Shown: positions 47,802 through 58,526 of the stretch, in pieces
How positions within the stretch are numbered: position 1 is the first letter of the stretch
Layout of the letters: each line of letters begins with the position of its first letter
Assembly (NCBI RefSeq): GCF_014204625.1
Contig: NZ_JACHLU010000012.1
Span: 62,001-126,000 of the forward strand
DNA from: Gillisella vitis
GTDB taxonomy: Bacteria; Pseudomonadota; Alphaproteobacteria; Rhizobiales; Rhizobiaceae
DNA length: 64,000 bases
Direction of reading: 5' to 3'
Notes under the pieces: model-generated
What the model was told of the DNA's origin: nothing
Database searches by the model: none
What the model saw: the letters and a program-made list of their open reading frames with translations, nothing else
Program-made: the position numbers and the translations under genes

Positions 47802-48809
47802 TCAGGCCCACGCCGGAATGAAAATACGTTTGAGCGGAATAAGCTGCCGGGTTTCAAGATCAAGCTTATCATACTGCTCAAGCAGGCTCTTCACCAGATC
47901 ATCGAGATCCATAAGGGCGGTGGGGATACGGGCCCGTTCGGCCTCATAACGGGCCTCGCGGGTAAAGCCGCCGGTGCTGACGTAAAGGCCCTTGTCGAGA
48001 TCATGCCGCCCGGCAATGAAATTGCGCAGATCCGGTGCCCCCATGGAGCCTTTGCGATGTTTGACCTCCACAACAATGCGAGGTGCCTCAAAGCCGAAGC
48101 CATCGGGCGAGGCGACAATGTCCTTGCCTTGATCGGGTCCGGCATCAGACACCCGCGTCTTATAGCCAAGCGAGCGGAGCAGGCCCGCAACGAGCTCCTG
48201 CATCTCCGACCAGCTCAAGGCGTTCACCTTGTCCTTGATGAACTCATGGGCGCGGCTGGCCATGGATTCGAAAAGGTCGTCCTCGACGGCTTCACCTAAG
48301 GGGGCTGGCAGCTCAGCGGGGGCTGTGATGTTGCCCGACAACGCTTTCTTGAGTTCTGCCGCGACATCATTGGACAGCCGAAACAGGGTGGATATGGAGC
48401 CGAGGCTGTTGCGGCTCTCAATGGAGAGAAGATCACGACTGACCTCACCATCCCATCGCACCGAGCGGACCTGTGTGTATTCCGGGGCAATCGATGTATC
48501 GTGGCGATAGGCGCTTGCGATCTCACCCACCAGATAGACCCGGCGCGACGGATCATATGTGACAACCATATCGCCAACGTTCATTTCATTGGCGAAACGA
48601 TGAAGCTGACCGGCTGCCATCGCCTGACTCTGCGGCTTGGCACCAGCATAGGCCATCTCAAGCGCTTCGCTGATTGTTTTGCGGGTTTTTGCCTGAGACA
48701 GATCCCCCAGCGCGGGCCAGCCGATGGCAACGACAGACTTTTCCTTGAACGCATCAAACAGACGACCATTGCGCTCGGCGCGAACCATCCACGATTTACT
48801 CATATGCAT
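47802..48809 (-). CDS. Mrr-like restriction endonuclease with N-terminal reader-like domain
   Basis: 335 residues. The N-terminal 150 residues begin SWMVRAERNGRLFDAFKEKS and VVAIGWPALGDLS, a pattern I associate with EVE/PUA-like domains that recognise modified bases. The C-terminal part (about 190-310) is an Mrr-type PD-(D/E)xK nuclease: LGYKTRVSDAGPDQGKDIVAS supplies the Asp, and RIVVEVKHRKG the Glu-x-Lys. It is 39 bases upstream of the methyltransferase on the same strand. It may be the entry gene of the module or a separate modification-dependent nuclease. It starts MHMSK or MSK. Confidence 0.82.
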   Translation of the reverse strand: MHMSKSWMVRAERNGRLFDAFKEKSVVAIGWPALGDLSQAKTRKTISEALEMAYAGAKPQSQAMAAGQLHRFANEMNVGDMVVTYDPSRRVYLVGEIASAYRHDTSIAPEYTQVRSVRWDGEVSRDLLSIESRNSLGSISTLFRLSNDVAAELKKALSGNITAPAELPAPLGEAVEDDLFESMASRAHEFIKDKVNALSWSEMQELVAGLLRSLGYKTRVSDAGPDQGKDIVASPDGFGFEAPRIVVEVKHRKGSMGAPDLRNFIAGRHDLDKGLYVSTGGFTREARYEAERARIPTALMDLDDLVKSLLEQYDKLDLETRQLIPLKRIFIPAWA

Positions 48810-48982
48810 CCCCCTGTCGAGGGGACATATTCATCACTCATCGCAAAATTGCAAGGTTGATCAAGCCGCTACGCCGTGGCGACCGCTTCATCAGGCCGGA
48901 TATTTTATTGCATGATTTTAACGCTTCAAGGACCGCTGACGGGCAGAAGTTTTTCGAGGAAATCCAAGGTGTTGCTGGTAAT

Positions 48983-49072
48983 TGGCGGAGAGGGTGGGAT
49001 TCGAACCCACGATACGGTTGCCCGTATGCCGCATTTCGAGTGCGGTGCTTTCGACCACTCAGCCACCTCTCC
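48983..49072 (-). tRNA. tRNA-Ser (anticodon CGA)
   Basis: The - strand begins GGAGAGGTGGCTGAGTGGTC and ends GAATCCCACCCTCTCCGCCA. The acceptor arms pair (GGAGAGG/CCTCTCC), the anticodon stem is CCGCA/TGCGG around CTCGAAA (anticodon CGA), a long variable arm typical of Ser is present (ATACGGGCAACCGTAT), and the TTCGAAT loop is intact. CCA is encoded at 48985-48983. The 3' end faces the defence island. Confidence 0.97.
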
Positions 49073-49454
49073 GCTTAACTGGTCGGCGCTAACTTGCGCG
49101 GGCTGTCTCATAGCGGCGAATAGGGAGGCTGGCAAGAGCGGATTGAAGATAATTTTGTAGTTTGGAAGACGTGGCCGCCATATGGGTGTGATGGAAAAAT
49201 GACAGGGTGGAGCGAAATTTGCACAAGCCATCGTAAATCCTTGCGAAATTCGGGTGGTTTGCCTTGACAGTTTGGGTGGGGTGACGTAAGCGACCAGCGA
49301 CTTAGATATGGGTAGCTGTGTCTATACTCGTTTTCGCTCTTCAAGGAGCGGTTCCACCGGTGAGCTGAGAGGCTTGCCACTCCGACTGACAAAAAGACGG
49401 CCATCTGGTGTTTTCGCCAGACAAGAGCCGGAAACGAACATGAAAGGATAAACA
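49073..49454 (+). promoter_or_regulatory. rplU upstream region with promoter candidate
   Basis: This 382-bp gap between tRNA-Ser and rplU holds no gene. CTTGACA at 49263-49269 is the best rhizobial -35 element, with a weak -10 near TAAGCG at 49287. It would give an untranslated leader of about 160 bases before rplU, with several short GC-rich inverted repeats. A regulatory leader is possible but not demonstrated. Confidence 0.4.
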
Positions 49455-49769
49455 ATGTTCGCAGTCATCAAAACTGGCGGTAAGCAGTACCGCGTGAACA
49501 CCAACGACGTGCTGACCATCGAAAAGCTGGAAGCCGAAGCTGGTGCATCTGTAGAATTCACCGAGGTTCTCGTTGTTGGCGTTGGCGCTGACGCGACGAT
49601 TGGTGCGCCTTTTGTTGCTGGTGCAACGGTTAAGGCTGAAGTGGTTGAGCATAACCGTGGCAAGAAGGTGATCGCGTTCAAGAAGCGTCGTCGCCAGAAT
49701 TCCAAGCGGTCGCGCGGCCATCGCCAGCACCACACAGTCGTTCGCATCACCGACATCGTCGCTGCGTAA
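49455..49769 (+). CDS. rplU: 50S ribosomal protein L21
   Basis: 104 residues, [15 protein letters not shown], the usual L21 start, with the basic [17 protein letters not shown] region and terminal RITDI. AAAGGA lies upstream. It is followed by rpmA after 39 bases, the universal L21-L27 pairing. Confidence 0.98.
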   Translation: MFAVIKTGGKQYRVNTNDVLTIEKLEAEAGASVEFTEVLVVGVGADATIGAPFVAGATVKAEVVEHNRGKKVIAFKKRRRQNSKRSRGHRQHHTVVRITDIVAA

Positions 49770-49808
49770 TTGGTCTAACGAGAAACCAGGTTTTAAAGGA
49801 GAACTCCA

Positions 49809-50081
49809 ATGGCACATAAAAAAGCTGGCGGTTCATCGCGCAACGGTCGCGATTCGAATTCCAAGCGCCTTGGCGTGAAGAAGTTCGGCGGCGAAGTCGT
49901 CATTCCAGGCAACATCATTGTTCGTCAGCGCGGCACGCAGTGGCATCCGGGCGCAAACGTCGGCATGGGCAAGGACCATACCCTCTTTGCACTCACCGCT
50001 GGCAATGTGAACTACCGTACGAAGGCTAACGGTCGCGTATTCGTGTCCATTATGCCGAAACTGGCGGAAGCCGCAGAATAA
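49809..50081 (+). CDS. rpmA: 50S ribosomal protein L27
   Basis: 90 residues, [20 protein letters not shown], the standard bacterial L27 N-terminus without the cleaved extension of Firmicutes. AAAGGAG lies upstream. Co-transcribed with rplU; a strong terminator follows at 50150. Confidence 0.98.
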   Translation: MAHKKAGGSSRNGRDSNSKRLGVKKFGGEVVIPGNIIVRQRGTQWHPGANVGMGKDHTLFALTAGNVNYRTKANGRVFVSIMPKLAEAAE

Positions 50082-50149
50082 AGCCGGAGCGTTTGCAACA
50101 ACCGGCGTCTCATCGACCCGGTTGAACGTTCAAGGTTCAGTCCAGACAA

Positions 50150-50189
50150 AAGGGAAGATGAGGCGTCAAAACCTCTCTTCCCTTTTTTC
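50150..50189 (+). terminator. Rho-independent terminator after rpmA
   Basis: Arms AAGGGAAGA and TCTTCCCTT pair, and an inner GAGG/CCTC extends the stem, followed by TTTTTT. Strong, on the + strand. Confidence 0.88.
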
Positions 50190-50212
50190 TTACCTTCAAA
50201 GGAGACTGAACC

Positions 50213-50845
50213 ATGGAACGCTTACTCCTCAGGGATGACCAATTACGGTCGCCCGACGATCGGTTAAGGCCGGATCGGTTAAGGCAGAGTTGCCCCGTCC
50301 TTTTGTCGCAGCGGCTGGTTTTGCGCGCTCCGCACATTGAGGACATTGACGCCCTTACCCATCTTGCCAATAACGCCGCCGTTGCGACCATGGTGTCGCG
50401 TATGCCACATCCCTACACGGCATCTGATGCCGCCGATTTTGTGCGACGTTCCAATCTCAGCGAAATCGGTAAATGCGTGTATGCCATCACCAAAGCGGAA
50501 AACGGTGAATTTCTCGGTTGCTGCGCACTGGAGCCGCATACCGACCTTGAAACGCTGGAAATCGGCTATTGGCTGGGCGAACCCTATTGGAATGAGGGTT
50601 ATGCCACGGAAGCGGCCCATGCGCTCATCGATATGGCGTTTCGCACCCGTGATATTGCCTTCATCGATGCCCGGTGCCGGGTCACCAATGTGGCAGCAAG
50701 GCGGGTGATCCAGAAGTGCGGCTTCCAGTTTCAGGGCGGCGGCATGGTGGGTCATTTGGCGGCACGCGGCATGGTGCCGGTGGAATGGTACAGGCTGGAT
50801 CGCAAGACCTGGATGTCCCTCAAGAGCTGGGGGGAAATGCGGTGA
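50213..50845 (+). CDS. GNAT family N-acetyltransferase (RimJ/RimL-like)
   Basis: 210 residues: LLSQRLVLRAPHIEDIDALTHLANN at the start of the domain, then ETLEIGYWLGEPYWNEGYATEAAHALIDMAF (acetyl-CoA motif A/B) and NVAARRVIQKCGFQFQG. It transfers acetyl from acetyl-CoA, probably to an N-terminus or amine; substrate is unknown. The first 25 residues are Arg/Asp/Leu-rich and less conserved. Such genes sit between rpmA and obg in rhizobia. The next gene overlaps by 4 bases and is a paralogue. Confidence 0.87.
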   Translation: MERLLLRDDQLRSPDDRLRPDRLRQSCPVLLSQRLVLRAPHIEDIDALTHLANNAAVATMVSRMPHPYTASDAADFVRRSNLSEIGKCVYAITKAENGEFLGCCALEPHTDLETLEIGYWLGEPYWNEGYATEAAHALIDMAFRTRDIAFIDARCRVTNVAARRVIQKCGFQFQGGGMVGHLAARGMVPVEWYRLDRKTWMSLKSWGEMR

Positions 50846-51426
50846 TTGCTGTTCAGGAAAGACGAACGCTTGCGCCATCGACACCCGGCTCCTGCCCGGT
50901 GATTGAAACGGCGAGGCTTATCTTACGCCCGCATCGGATGAATGATGCGGATGCCATCGCCGAATCCCTCAATGATTGGCAGGTGACGCGGATGTTGACG
51001 CGGGTACCCATGCCTTATCACCGGCAAGATGCGGTGGATTGGCTGAACCGGATCAAGGCCGGCGTGACGCCGGATTGGTATCTGGCCATCACCACCGGCG
51101 ATGACGTGCATATCGGCATGATCACGGTGGAGCTGCGCCACGGGCTTTGGCACATGGGCTATTGGCTCAACCGCTTCTATTGGGGGCGAGGGCTGATGAG
51201 TGAGGCAGCCTATGCGGTGACGGATCGGTTCTTTCGGCGGATGCCAGAGGCGGAGCTGCATTCCGGCGCCTTTGCCGACAATGCGGCCTCGCTGAAAATC
51301 CAGCAGAAACTGGGGTTTACCATCACGCGCTGCGGCGATCTCTATAGCCTTGGGCGCAATGCCATGGCTCCGCATCTTGAAACCCGCCTGACGCAGGATG
51401 GGTTTCAGGGGGTGAAATCTCTTTGA
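50842..51426 (+). CDS. GNAT family N-acetyltransferase, tandem paralogue
   Basis: 194 residues from a GTG at 50842 that overlaps the previous stop (GTGA). The domain begins VIETARLILRPHRMNDADAIAESLNDW and contains HMGYWLNRFYWGRGLMSEAAYAVTDRFF and NAASLKIQQKLGFTI. It has the same architecture as its neighbour, so the two are a tandem duplication with diverged sequence. An ORF extension upstream to 50674 is a frame artefact. Substrate unknown. Confidence 0.87.
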   Translation: MIAVQERRTLAPSTPGSCPVIETARLILRPHRMNDADAIAESLNDWQVTRMLTRVPMPYHRQDAVDWLNRIKAGVTPDWYLAITTGDDVHIGMITVELRHGLWHMGYWLNRFYWGRGLMSEAAYAVTDRFFRRMPEAELHSGAFADNAASLKIQQKLGFTITRCGDLYSLGRNAMAPHLETRLTQDGFQGVKSL

Positions 51427-51432
51427 TGTGAC

Positions 51433-51458
51433 GAGGGCGGCCTTTGCCGGCCGCCCTC
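51433..51458. terminator. Bidirectional terminator between GNAT gene and EEP gene
   Basis: Arms GAGGGCGGC and GCCGCCCTC form a 9-bp stem with an 8-base loop in the 36-base gap between the two convergent genes. Confidence 0.75.
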
Positions 51459-51462
51459 TGCT

Positions 51463-52326
51463 TTATGCCAATTCCACCCAGACCGGAAAATGGTCTGAGC
51501 CAACCGCGTTAATATCGACATGGGCCGCCTTGAGGCGGTGGGCGAGCGAGCCACTGAGAAAGGCGTAATCCAGATGCAGACGTTTTTCCGGGTTGCCAGC
51601 CTCTTCCCAGCTATAGCAACCGGGCGTGAGTTTTCCCAAGCGGGCCAGCGCATCGATGGGTACGTCATGGCGTGCGGTTCGGCCATAGTAGGCGTCAATT
51701 GTGCCAACCATTTCAACATATTCCGGCGATTCCGGCTGCATGTTGAAATCGCCCAGCAGAACGTAATCTTCTGGCAAAGGCGGCTGGGTCAGATTGTGCA
51801 GCTCATGCGCGCCGGTCAGCGCGCCACCTTCTGCCGTAAAATTGACAACGCGCTGTTTCAAAAAGCGAATCTGGGCAATGCGCTCATCGGGGGCAACATG
51901 GTCCAGATGCACAGAATAGACCCGCAAAGGCCCGATTGGCGTATCAATCACCGCCTCGGTGGCACCGCGCTGGATGTTGAGTTTTTCAAAGGTGCGGGTG
52001 CGGGGCAAAAGCAGCAGGCGGTTGGTCAGGATCGGCCAGCGCGACAGGATCATATTGCCAATCTGGTGGCGCTTATCCACCCGCCGTCCTTTGATCAAGG
52101 CAGACGATCCATGCAGATCGCAAGCGGGGCCGTAAACGTAATGGTATTCGGGAAAATGATTGGCAAAAATCTCCACCAGATCGGCCCCGCCATTGGCGGG
52201 CGAGCCGCGGGTGACTTCCTGAAGGGCGATGATGTCGGCCCCCTCAAGGTTTCTAGCAATGCGTTCGGGGTTGAATTTTCCATCCAGGCCGACGCCATAT
52301 TGAATATTGTAACTGACAAGACGCAC
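51463..52326 (-). CDS. Endonuclease/exonuclease/phosphatase family protein
   Basis: About 287 residues. EEP-fold motifs: RLVSYNIQYGVGLDG, IIALQEVTRG (metal Glu), YSVHLDHVAPDE, LLGDFNMQPESPEY, RLHLDYAFLSG and the terminal VGSDHFPVWVEL. These enzymes cleave phosphodiesters in nucleic acids or lipids; the substrate is not predictable. Start: the longest frame uses TTG at 52350; GTG at 52326 gives VRLVSYNIQY, the family's usual start, with GGAGG 12 bases upstream. It is divergent from obg. Confidence 0.85.
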   Translation of the reverse strand: MRLVSYNIQYGVGLDGKFNPERIARNLEGADIIALQEVTRGSPANGGADLVEIFANHFPEYHYVYGPACDLHGSSALIKGRRVDKRHQIGNMILSRWPILTNRLLLLPRTRTFEKLNIQRGATEAVIDTPIGPLRVYSVHLDHVAPDERIAQIRFLKQRVVNFTAEGGALTGAHELHNLTQPPLPEDYVLLGDFNMQPESPEYVEMVGTIDAYYGRTARHDVPIDALARLGKLTPGCYSWEEAGNPEKRLHLDYAFLSGSLAHRLKAAHVDINAVGSDHFPVWVELA

Positions 52327-52516
52327 GATACTCTTTGACCTCCGGCTCAAGCGGCGATAACGATGGCCGCATGTAATGGGTGTTCAGCCGGGATAAGAAG
52401 TGTCATCTTCAATCAGGCTGATCATTCGGTTCTTTCATTGATGGGCAGGAGCGCCCGATCACACGCGCCCTTCGGGTTGTTGCGTCGGGTCAGGTCACGG
52501 CCCTGAGGTATCCTGA

Positions 52517-54775
<2,259 letters not shown>

Positions 54776-54783
<8 letters not shown>

Positions 54784-56059
54784 GAAGGTCACTGAAGCCA
54801 ATGGTATTGATGCGCTGATGCAAGACATCGGCGCAAAGGCCAAGGCAGCAGCGCGACCTCTGGCGATGGCCTCACCGGAACAGAAAAACAAGGCGCTGCT
54901 GGCCATGGCCGATGCGCTGGAAGCGTCGAAAGATGTCATCATTGCCGCCAATGCGGTGGATATGAAGGCGGGCCAAGAAGCCGGTCTTGCTGCGTCATTC
55001 ATGGATCGTTTGATGCTGGATGAAGGGCGCATTGCCGCCATGGCCCATGGTTTGCGCGACGTGGCGGCGTTGAAAGACCCTGTTGGTGAAGTGATCACAG
55101 AGTGGGATCGTCCCAACGGTTTGCACATTGAGCGCGTGCGTACCCCTTTGGGCGTGATTGGCGTGATCTATGAAAGCCGCCCGAATGTGACGGCAGATGC
55201 GGGTGCGCTATGCCTGAAAGCGGGGAATGCGGTGATTTTGCGCGGTGGCTCAGACTCGGTCAATTCCTCACGCGCCATCCATGCCTGCATGGTGGAAGGC
55301 TTGAAGGTGGCGGGCTTGCCTGAAACGGCCATTCAACTGGTGCCGGTGACAGATCGCGCAGCCGTTGGCGCTTTGCTCTCCGGCCTTGGCGGTACGGTGG
55401 ATGTGATTGTGCCACGCGGTGGCAAAAGCCTTGTGGCGCGGGTGCAGGCAGAAGCGCGGGTGCCGGTTTTCTCGCATCTCGAAGGCATTTGCCACGTCTA
55501 TGTCGATGCCTCTGCCGATCTGGAGATGGCCAGGAAAATTGTGGTCAATGCCAAGATGCGCCGCACTGGCATTTGTGGCTCGGCAGAAACCCTGCTGGTG
55601 GACAGTGCGGCCATTGGCACGCATTTGCAGCCCTTGCTGGAAGCGCTGACCGAAGCTGGCTGCGAGGTGCGGGCATCGGCAACCGTGCTGAAAGTGCTGC
55701 CGTTTTTCAAACCCGCCGAGGAAGACGATTGGCGCACCGAATATCTCGACGCCATCATTTCGGTGGCAATTGTCGATGGCGTCGGCGGCGCAATCAACCA
55801 CATAGCACACTATTCATCCAACCATACCGAAGCCGTGATTGCTGAAGATCCGGCGGTGGTAGAGCGCTTCTTCAGCGAGGTGGATTCGGCCATTGTGTTG
55901 CACAATGCCTCGACCCAGTTTGCCGATGGGGGAGAGTTTGGCATGGGTGGTGAAATCGGCATTGCTACGGGCAAGATGCACGCGCGCGGGCCAGTGGGCG
56001 TTGAGCAATTGACCTCGTTTAAATACCGGGTGCGTGGCACCGGGCAAATCCGGCCCTGA
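54776..56059 (+). CDS. proA: Glutamate-5-semialdehyde dehydrogenase
   Basis: 427 residues from ATG at 54776, with AAGG eight bases upstream; an ATG at 54767 is also in frame. Catalytic Cys lies in [15 protein letters not shown]; family motifs [13 protein letters not shown] and [24 protein letters not shown] are present. It reduces glutamyl phosphate to the semialdehyde after ProB. Confidence 0.97.
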
Positions 56060-56060
56060 C

Positions 56061-56690
56061 GTGCCAAAAAATAGAATAGACGCTCACTATTTGCGTATGC
56101 CGCATACCGAGCGCGGCATGGCCATTGGCCTGTTCGGCGGATCGTTCAATCCGCCGCATCAGGGCCATGTGCTGGTGGCCGAAATTGCGCTACGCAGGCT
56201 GGGGCTGGATCAGCTCTGGTGGATGGTGACGCCGGGAAATCCGCTGAAAAACCATAATGGTTTGGCCCCACTGTCACAGCGTCTGGCCCTGTGCGAGCAG
56301 ATTGCCGAAGATCCTCGCATCAAAATCACGGCTTTTGAGCGCGCGTTGGGCAGCAGCTATACCGCCAACACGCTGACGCACGTGAAGCGTTTGAACCCGC
56401 ATGTGCATTTCATCTGGGTGATGGGGGCGGATAATCTGCAATCCTTCCACCATTGGCAAAATTGGGAAAAGATCACTACCACCTTTCCCATTGCCGTGAT
56501 TGATCGGCCGGGGGCCACGCTGTCCTATCTGTCTTCCAAGATGGCCCATAGTTTCAGCTATGCGCGGGTCGATGAATCGGACGCCGGCGTGCTTTGGAAA
56601 AAGAAGGCCCCGGCCTGGACATTCATTCACGGGCCGCGCTCAACATTGAGTTCGACGGCACTTCGTGAGAAGCCTGTCTTGAAAGATTAA
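56061..56690 (+). CDS. nadD: Nicotinate-nucleotide adenylyltransferase
   Basis: About 209 residues. GLFGGSFNPPHQGHVLVAE holds the nucleotide-binding HxGH, WMVTPGNPLK and WVMGADNLQSFHHW are NadD-specific, and STLSSTALR is the late ISSTxxR motif. It makes NaAD from NaMN and ATP. GTG at 56061 gives the N-terminal segment YLRMPHTERGM seen in related rhizobial proteins as I recall; ATG at 56097 is an alternative. Confidence 0.92.
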   Translation: MPKNRIDAHYLRMPHTERGMAIGLFGGSFNPPHQGHVLVAEIALRRLGLDQLWWMVTPGNPLKNHNGLAPLSQRLALCEQIAEDPRIKITAFERALGSSYTANTLTHVKRLNPHVHFIWVMGADNLQSFHHWQNWEKITTTFPIAVIDRPGATLSYLSSKMAHSFSYARVDESDAGVLWKKKAPAWTFIHGPRSTLSSTALREKPVLKD

Positions 56691-56776
56691 CCATTCAGTG
56701 CCACCTTATAAGCAGGCGCAAAGCAATGGGTGCTTTGAGTCGTTTCTCGTGCTGTTATTTTCGGAAAGGTCGAACA

Positions 56777-57190
56777 CTGACAACAGTACACTTCAAGGGG
56801 CGCGACACTGTCGCTACACCCCGCCGCCCGGAACGTGGTGAAAATGCTGCCGTCCGCGCGCTTGAGCTGGTCCTTGCTAGTCTTGAGGACTCAAAAGCAG
56901 AAGATATCGTTTCCATCGACATTGCTGGGAAATCAGCGCTGGGCGACTACATGGTGGTCGTGTCCGGTCGCTCCTCTCGTCATGTCATGGCGATCTGCGA
57001 ACATCTTGTCACCGATCTGAAGCAGGAAGGCCTTGGCGCACCGCGCGTTGAAGGTGCTGAAGCCGGTGATTGGGTGCTGATCGACAGTGGAGATGTTATC
57101 ATCCACGTCTTCCGTCCTGAAATCCGCGAATTCTACAACATCGAAAAGATGTGGGCTGCACCGGATATCGACGAAGGTCGTTTGCATTAA
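56777..57190 (+). CDS. rsfS: Ribosomal silencing factor RsfS (iojap)
   Basis: About 137 residues. The core AVRALELVLASLEDSKAEDIVSIDI, DYMVVVSGRSSRHV and VFRPEIREFYNIEKMW is complete. RsfS binds L14 and keeps 50S and 30S apart in starvation. The start is odd: in-frame ATG at 56726 has no clear ribosome-binding site, whereas CTG at 56777 (giving TTVHFKG after the start, the N-terminus I expect for rhizobial RsfS) has GGAAAGG seven bases upstream. A CTG start is therefore proposed. Confidence 0.88.
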   Translation: MTTVHFKGRDTVATPRRPERGENAAVRALELVLASLEDSKAEDIVSIDIAGKSALGDYMVVVSGRSSRHVMAICEHLVTDLKQEGLGAPRVEGAEAGDWVLIDSGDVIIHVFRPEIREFYNIEKMWAAPDIDEGRLH

Positions 57191-57304
57191 ATAGAAGCTC
57201 TCGAGAGAGGCTTTGGTGCTGAACAGCGCCACTGAGGGTCGACAGGTGATCGGCAGGCGACTAAGGCTTGCCTTCAAAACTTCTGCGACCTGAAGAGAGT
57301 TTCT

Positions 57305-57787
57305 ATGCGCATAGGCATTGTTGCCGTTGGCCGGTTGAAAGCCGGGCCTGAGAAAGATCTTGTGTCTCGCTATCTGGACCGCTTTGCCAAGGCTGGCCCA
57401 GCTTGCGGGCTTGATTTTTCAAGGGTCTCTGAGCTTGTTGAAAGCCGTGCCTCAAATGCTGCCACCCGCAAGCGGGAAGAGGCTGTGCAAATTGAAAAGG
57501 TACTGCCAGACAATGCGCTGGTGGTGGCTCTGGATGAGCGCGGCAAAAGCTGGAACAGCGAAGAATTTGCAGCCTTTGTCGGTGATCACAAGGATCGTGG
57601 CCGCCGCGATATGGTGCTGATCATTGGCGGGGCCGATGGCTTGGACCCAAGCTTACGCGATCGCGCCGATCTCATCCTCAACCTTGGCAAAATGACCTGG
57701 CCGCATCAGGTGGTGCGTATCCTCTTGGCCGAGCAGCTCTATCGCGCTGTGACGATTCTGTCAGGCCATCCTTATCATCGTTCTTAG
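57305..57787 (+). CDS. rlmH: 23S rRNA (pseudouridine-1915-N3)-methyltransferase RlmH
   Basis: 160 residues, MRIGIVAVGRLKAGPEKDL, SPOUT-fold methyltransferase. The knot region reads VALDERGKSWNSEEFA, FIIGGADG-like LIIGGADGLD, and the C-terminus HPYHRS is the standard RlmH end. It follows rsfS by 114 bases, the usual gene pair. Confidence 0.96.
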   Translation: MRIGIVAVGRLKAGPEKDLVSRYLDRFAKAGPACGLDFSRVSELVESRASNAATRKREEAVQIEKVLPDNALVVALDERGKSWNSEEFAAFVGDHKDRGRRDMVLIIGGADGLDPSLRDRADLILNLGKMTWPHQVVRILLAEQLYRAVTILSGHPYHRS

Positions 57788-57796
57788 AGCACCGGA

Positions 57797-57879
57797 CCGA
57801 AAAGTGGCCCCGGTTTTCGGCACGATGGACACAAAAACCTGCTTGATCAAAACGGATACTATAGAGTCTGTCAGGATCA
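57797..57879. repeat. Repeat cluster between rlmH and hutD, including an IS110-end-like segment
   Basis: Three pieces lie side by side. 57797-57820 is a palindrome CCGAAAAGTGG...GGTTTTCGG sharing the GAAAAGTGG core of the 45-bp repeats. 57825-57860 is 34/36 identical to the reverse complement of 31541-31576, which covers the end and stop codon of the IS110 transposase remnant. 57863-57879 is the AGAGTCTGTCAGG edge motif. No gene is present. Confidence 0.75.
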
Positions 57880-57943
57880 CTCTCTGCCCATGCGGGGGAG
57901 ATGTCTGGTAGGCAGAGGGGGTAAGCGTAGGCCCGGTTTTGTG

Positions 57944-58525
57944 TCATGTTCCTTGTTCAACGGGTTGCAGCTCAATGATCAGCACATGAAGCGGGTCTTT
58001 TGCCGTGATGGTGATGTTTTCGCCGGTTTCCAGTGCCATGCTCGTCCACGCAGCGAGGCAGATTGATGTTCCTGCGGTCTCGATGGTTGCGGCGTGTTTG
58101 AACACCAGCAGGGTTTGGCTTTTGGCATCGATCGTCAGCGGTCCAGCACCACGATGGCGACGCATGTGGTGCTGATAGCGCCCGCGTCGTGTCATGATAT
58201 TCAAGTCCATGGTCGGGCCGCCGATATTGGTGCTGGAGATCACCCATTCGCCTGGAAAAGCGAAGGGTTGCCCATAAGGTGCCAGTGTGTTTGGGCATCG
58301 ATCGGGCAAATCAAGCCGTAAGCCTTCGCCATCCAAAAGCGCAATGCTACGATCCACACCGGGGAAGACGGAGAAAGGTCCATCCACCCCCACATGGGCG
58401 ATGGAGAGACGCCAATCAAACGTTTCCATCGTACTGCCAACGGGAAAGGCCATGATCTCTTCGGTCAGGCCCTTGCCGTTTTTCCAAGGCATCCGCGTGT
58501 AGTGGTCGCGCGCGATGATCTGCAT
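57944..58525 (-). CDS. hutD: HutD family protein
   Basis: About 193 residues starting MQIIARDHYTRMPWKNGKG, a cupin-like HutD. Motifs WKNGKGLTEEI, FDWRLSIAHVGVDGPFSVFPGVDR and the GGPTMDLNIM region are typical. HutD is linked to histidine use and may limit overexpression of the hut genes; its molecular role is not settled. The ATG is one base after the hutU stop. A longer frame to 58600 runs into hutU and is rejected. Confidence 0.92.
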   Translation of the reverse strand: MQIIARDHYTRMPWKNGKGLTEEIMAFPVGSTMETFDWRLSIAHVGVDGPFSVFPGVDRSIALLDGEGLRLDLPDRCPNTLAPYGQPFAFPGEWVISSTNIGGPTMDLNIMTRRGRYQHHMRRHRGAGPLTIDAKSQTLLVFKHAATIETAGTSICLAAWTSMALETGENITITAKDPLHVLIIELQPVEQGT

Positions 58526-58526
58526 C

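Noticed and set aside
46743..48299. 518-codon + strand ORF opposite the methyltransferase and Mrr genes
   Set aside because: Both - strand proteins have clear catalytic motifs across this span; the + frame has only low-information composition.
39581..48809. DISARM or BREX system
   Set aside because: A methyltransferase and helicases are present, but no DrmA/DrmB/PLD-type DrmC, and no PglZ, BrxC or BrxL.
50674..50841. Long N-terminal extension of the second GNAT protein
   Set aside because: It lies inside the first GNAT gene in another frame and has no conserved sequence; GTG at 50842 fits the 4-base overlap.
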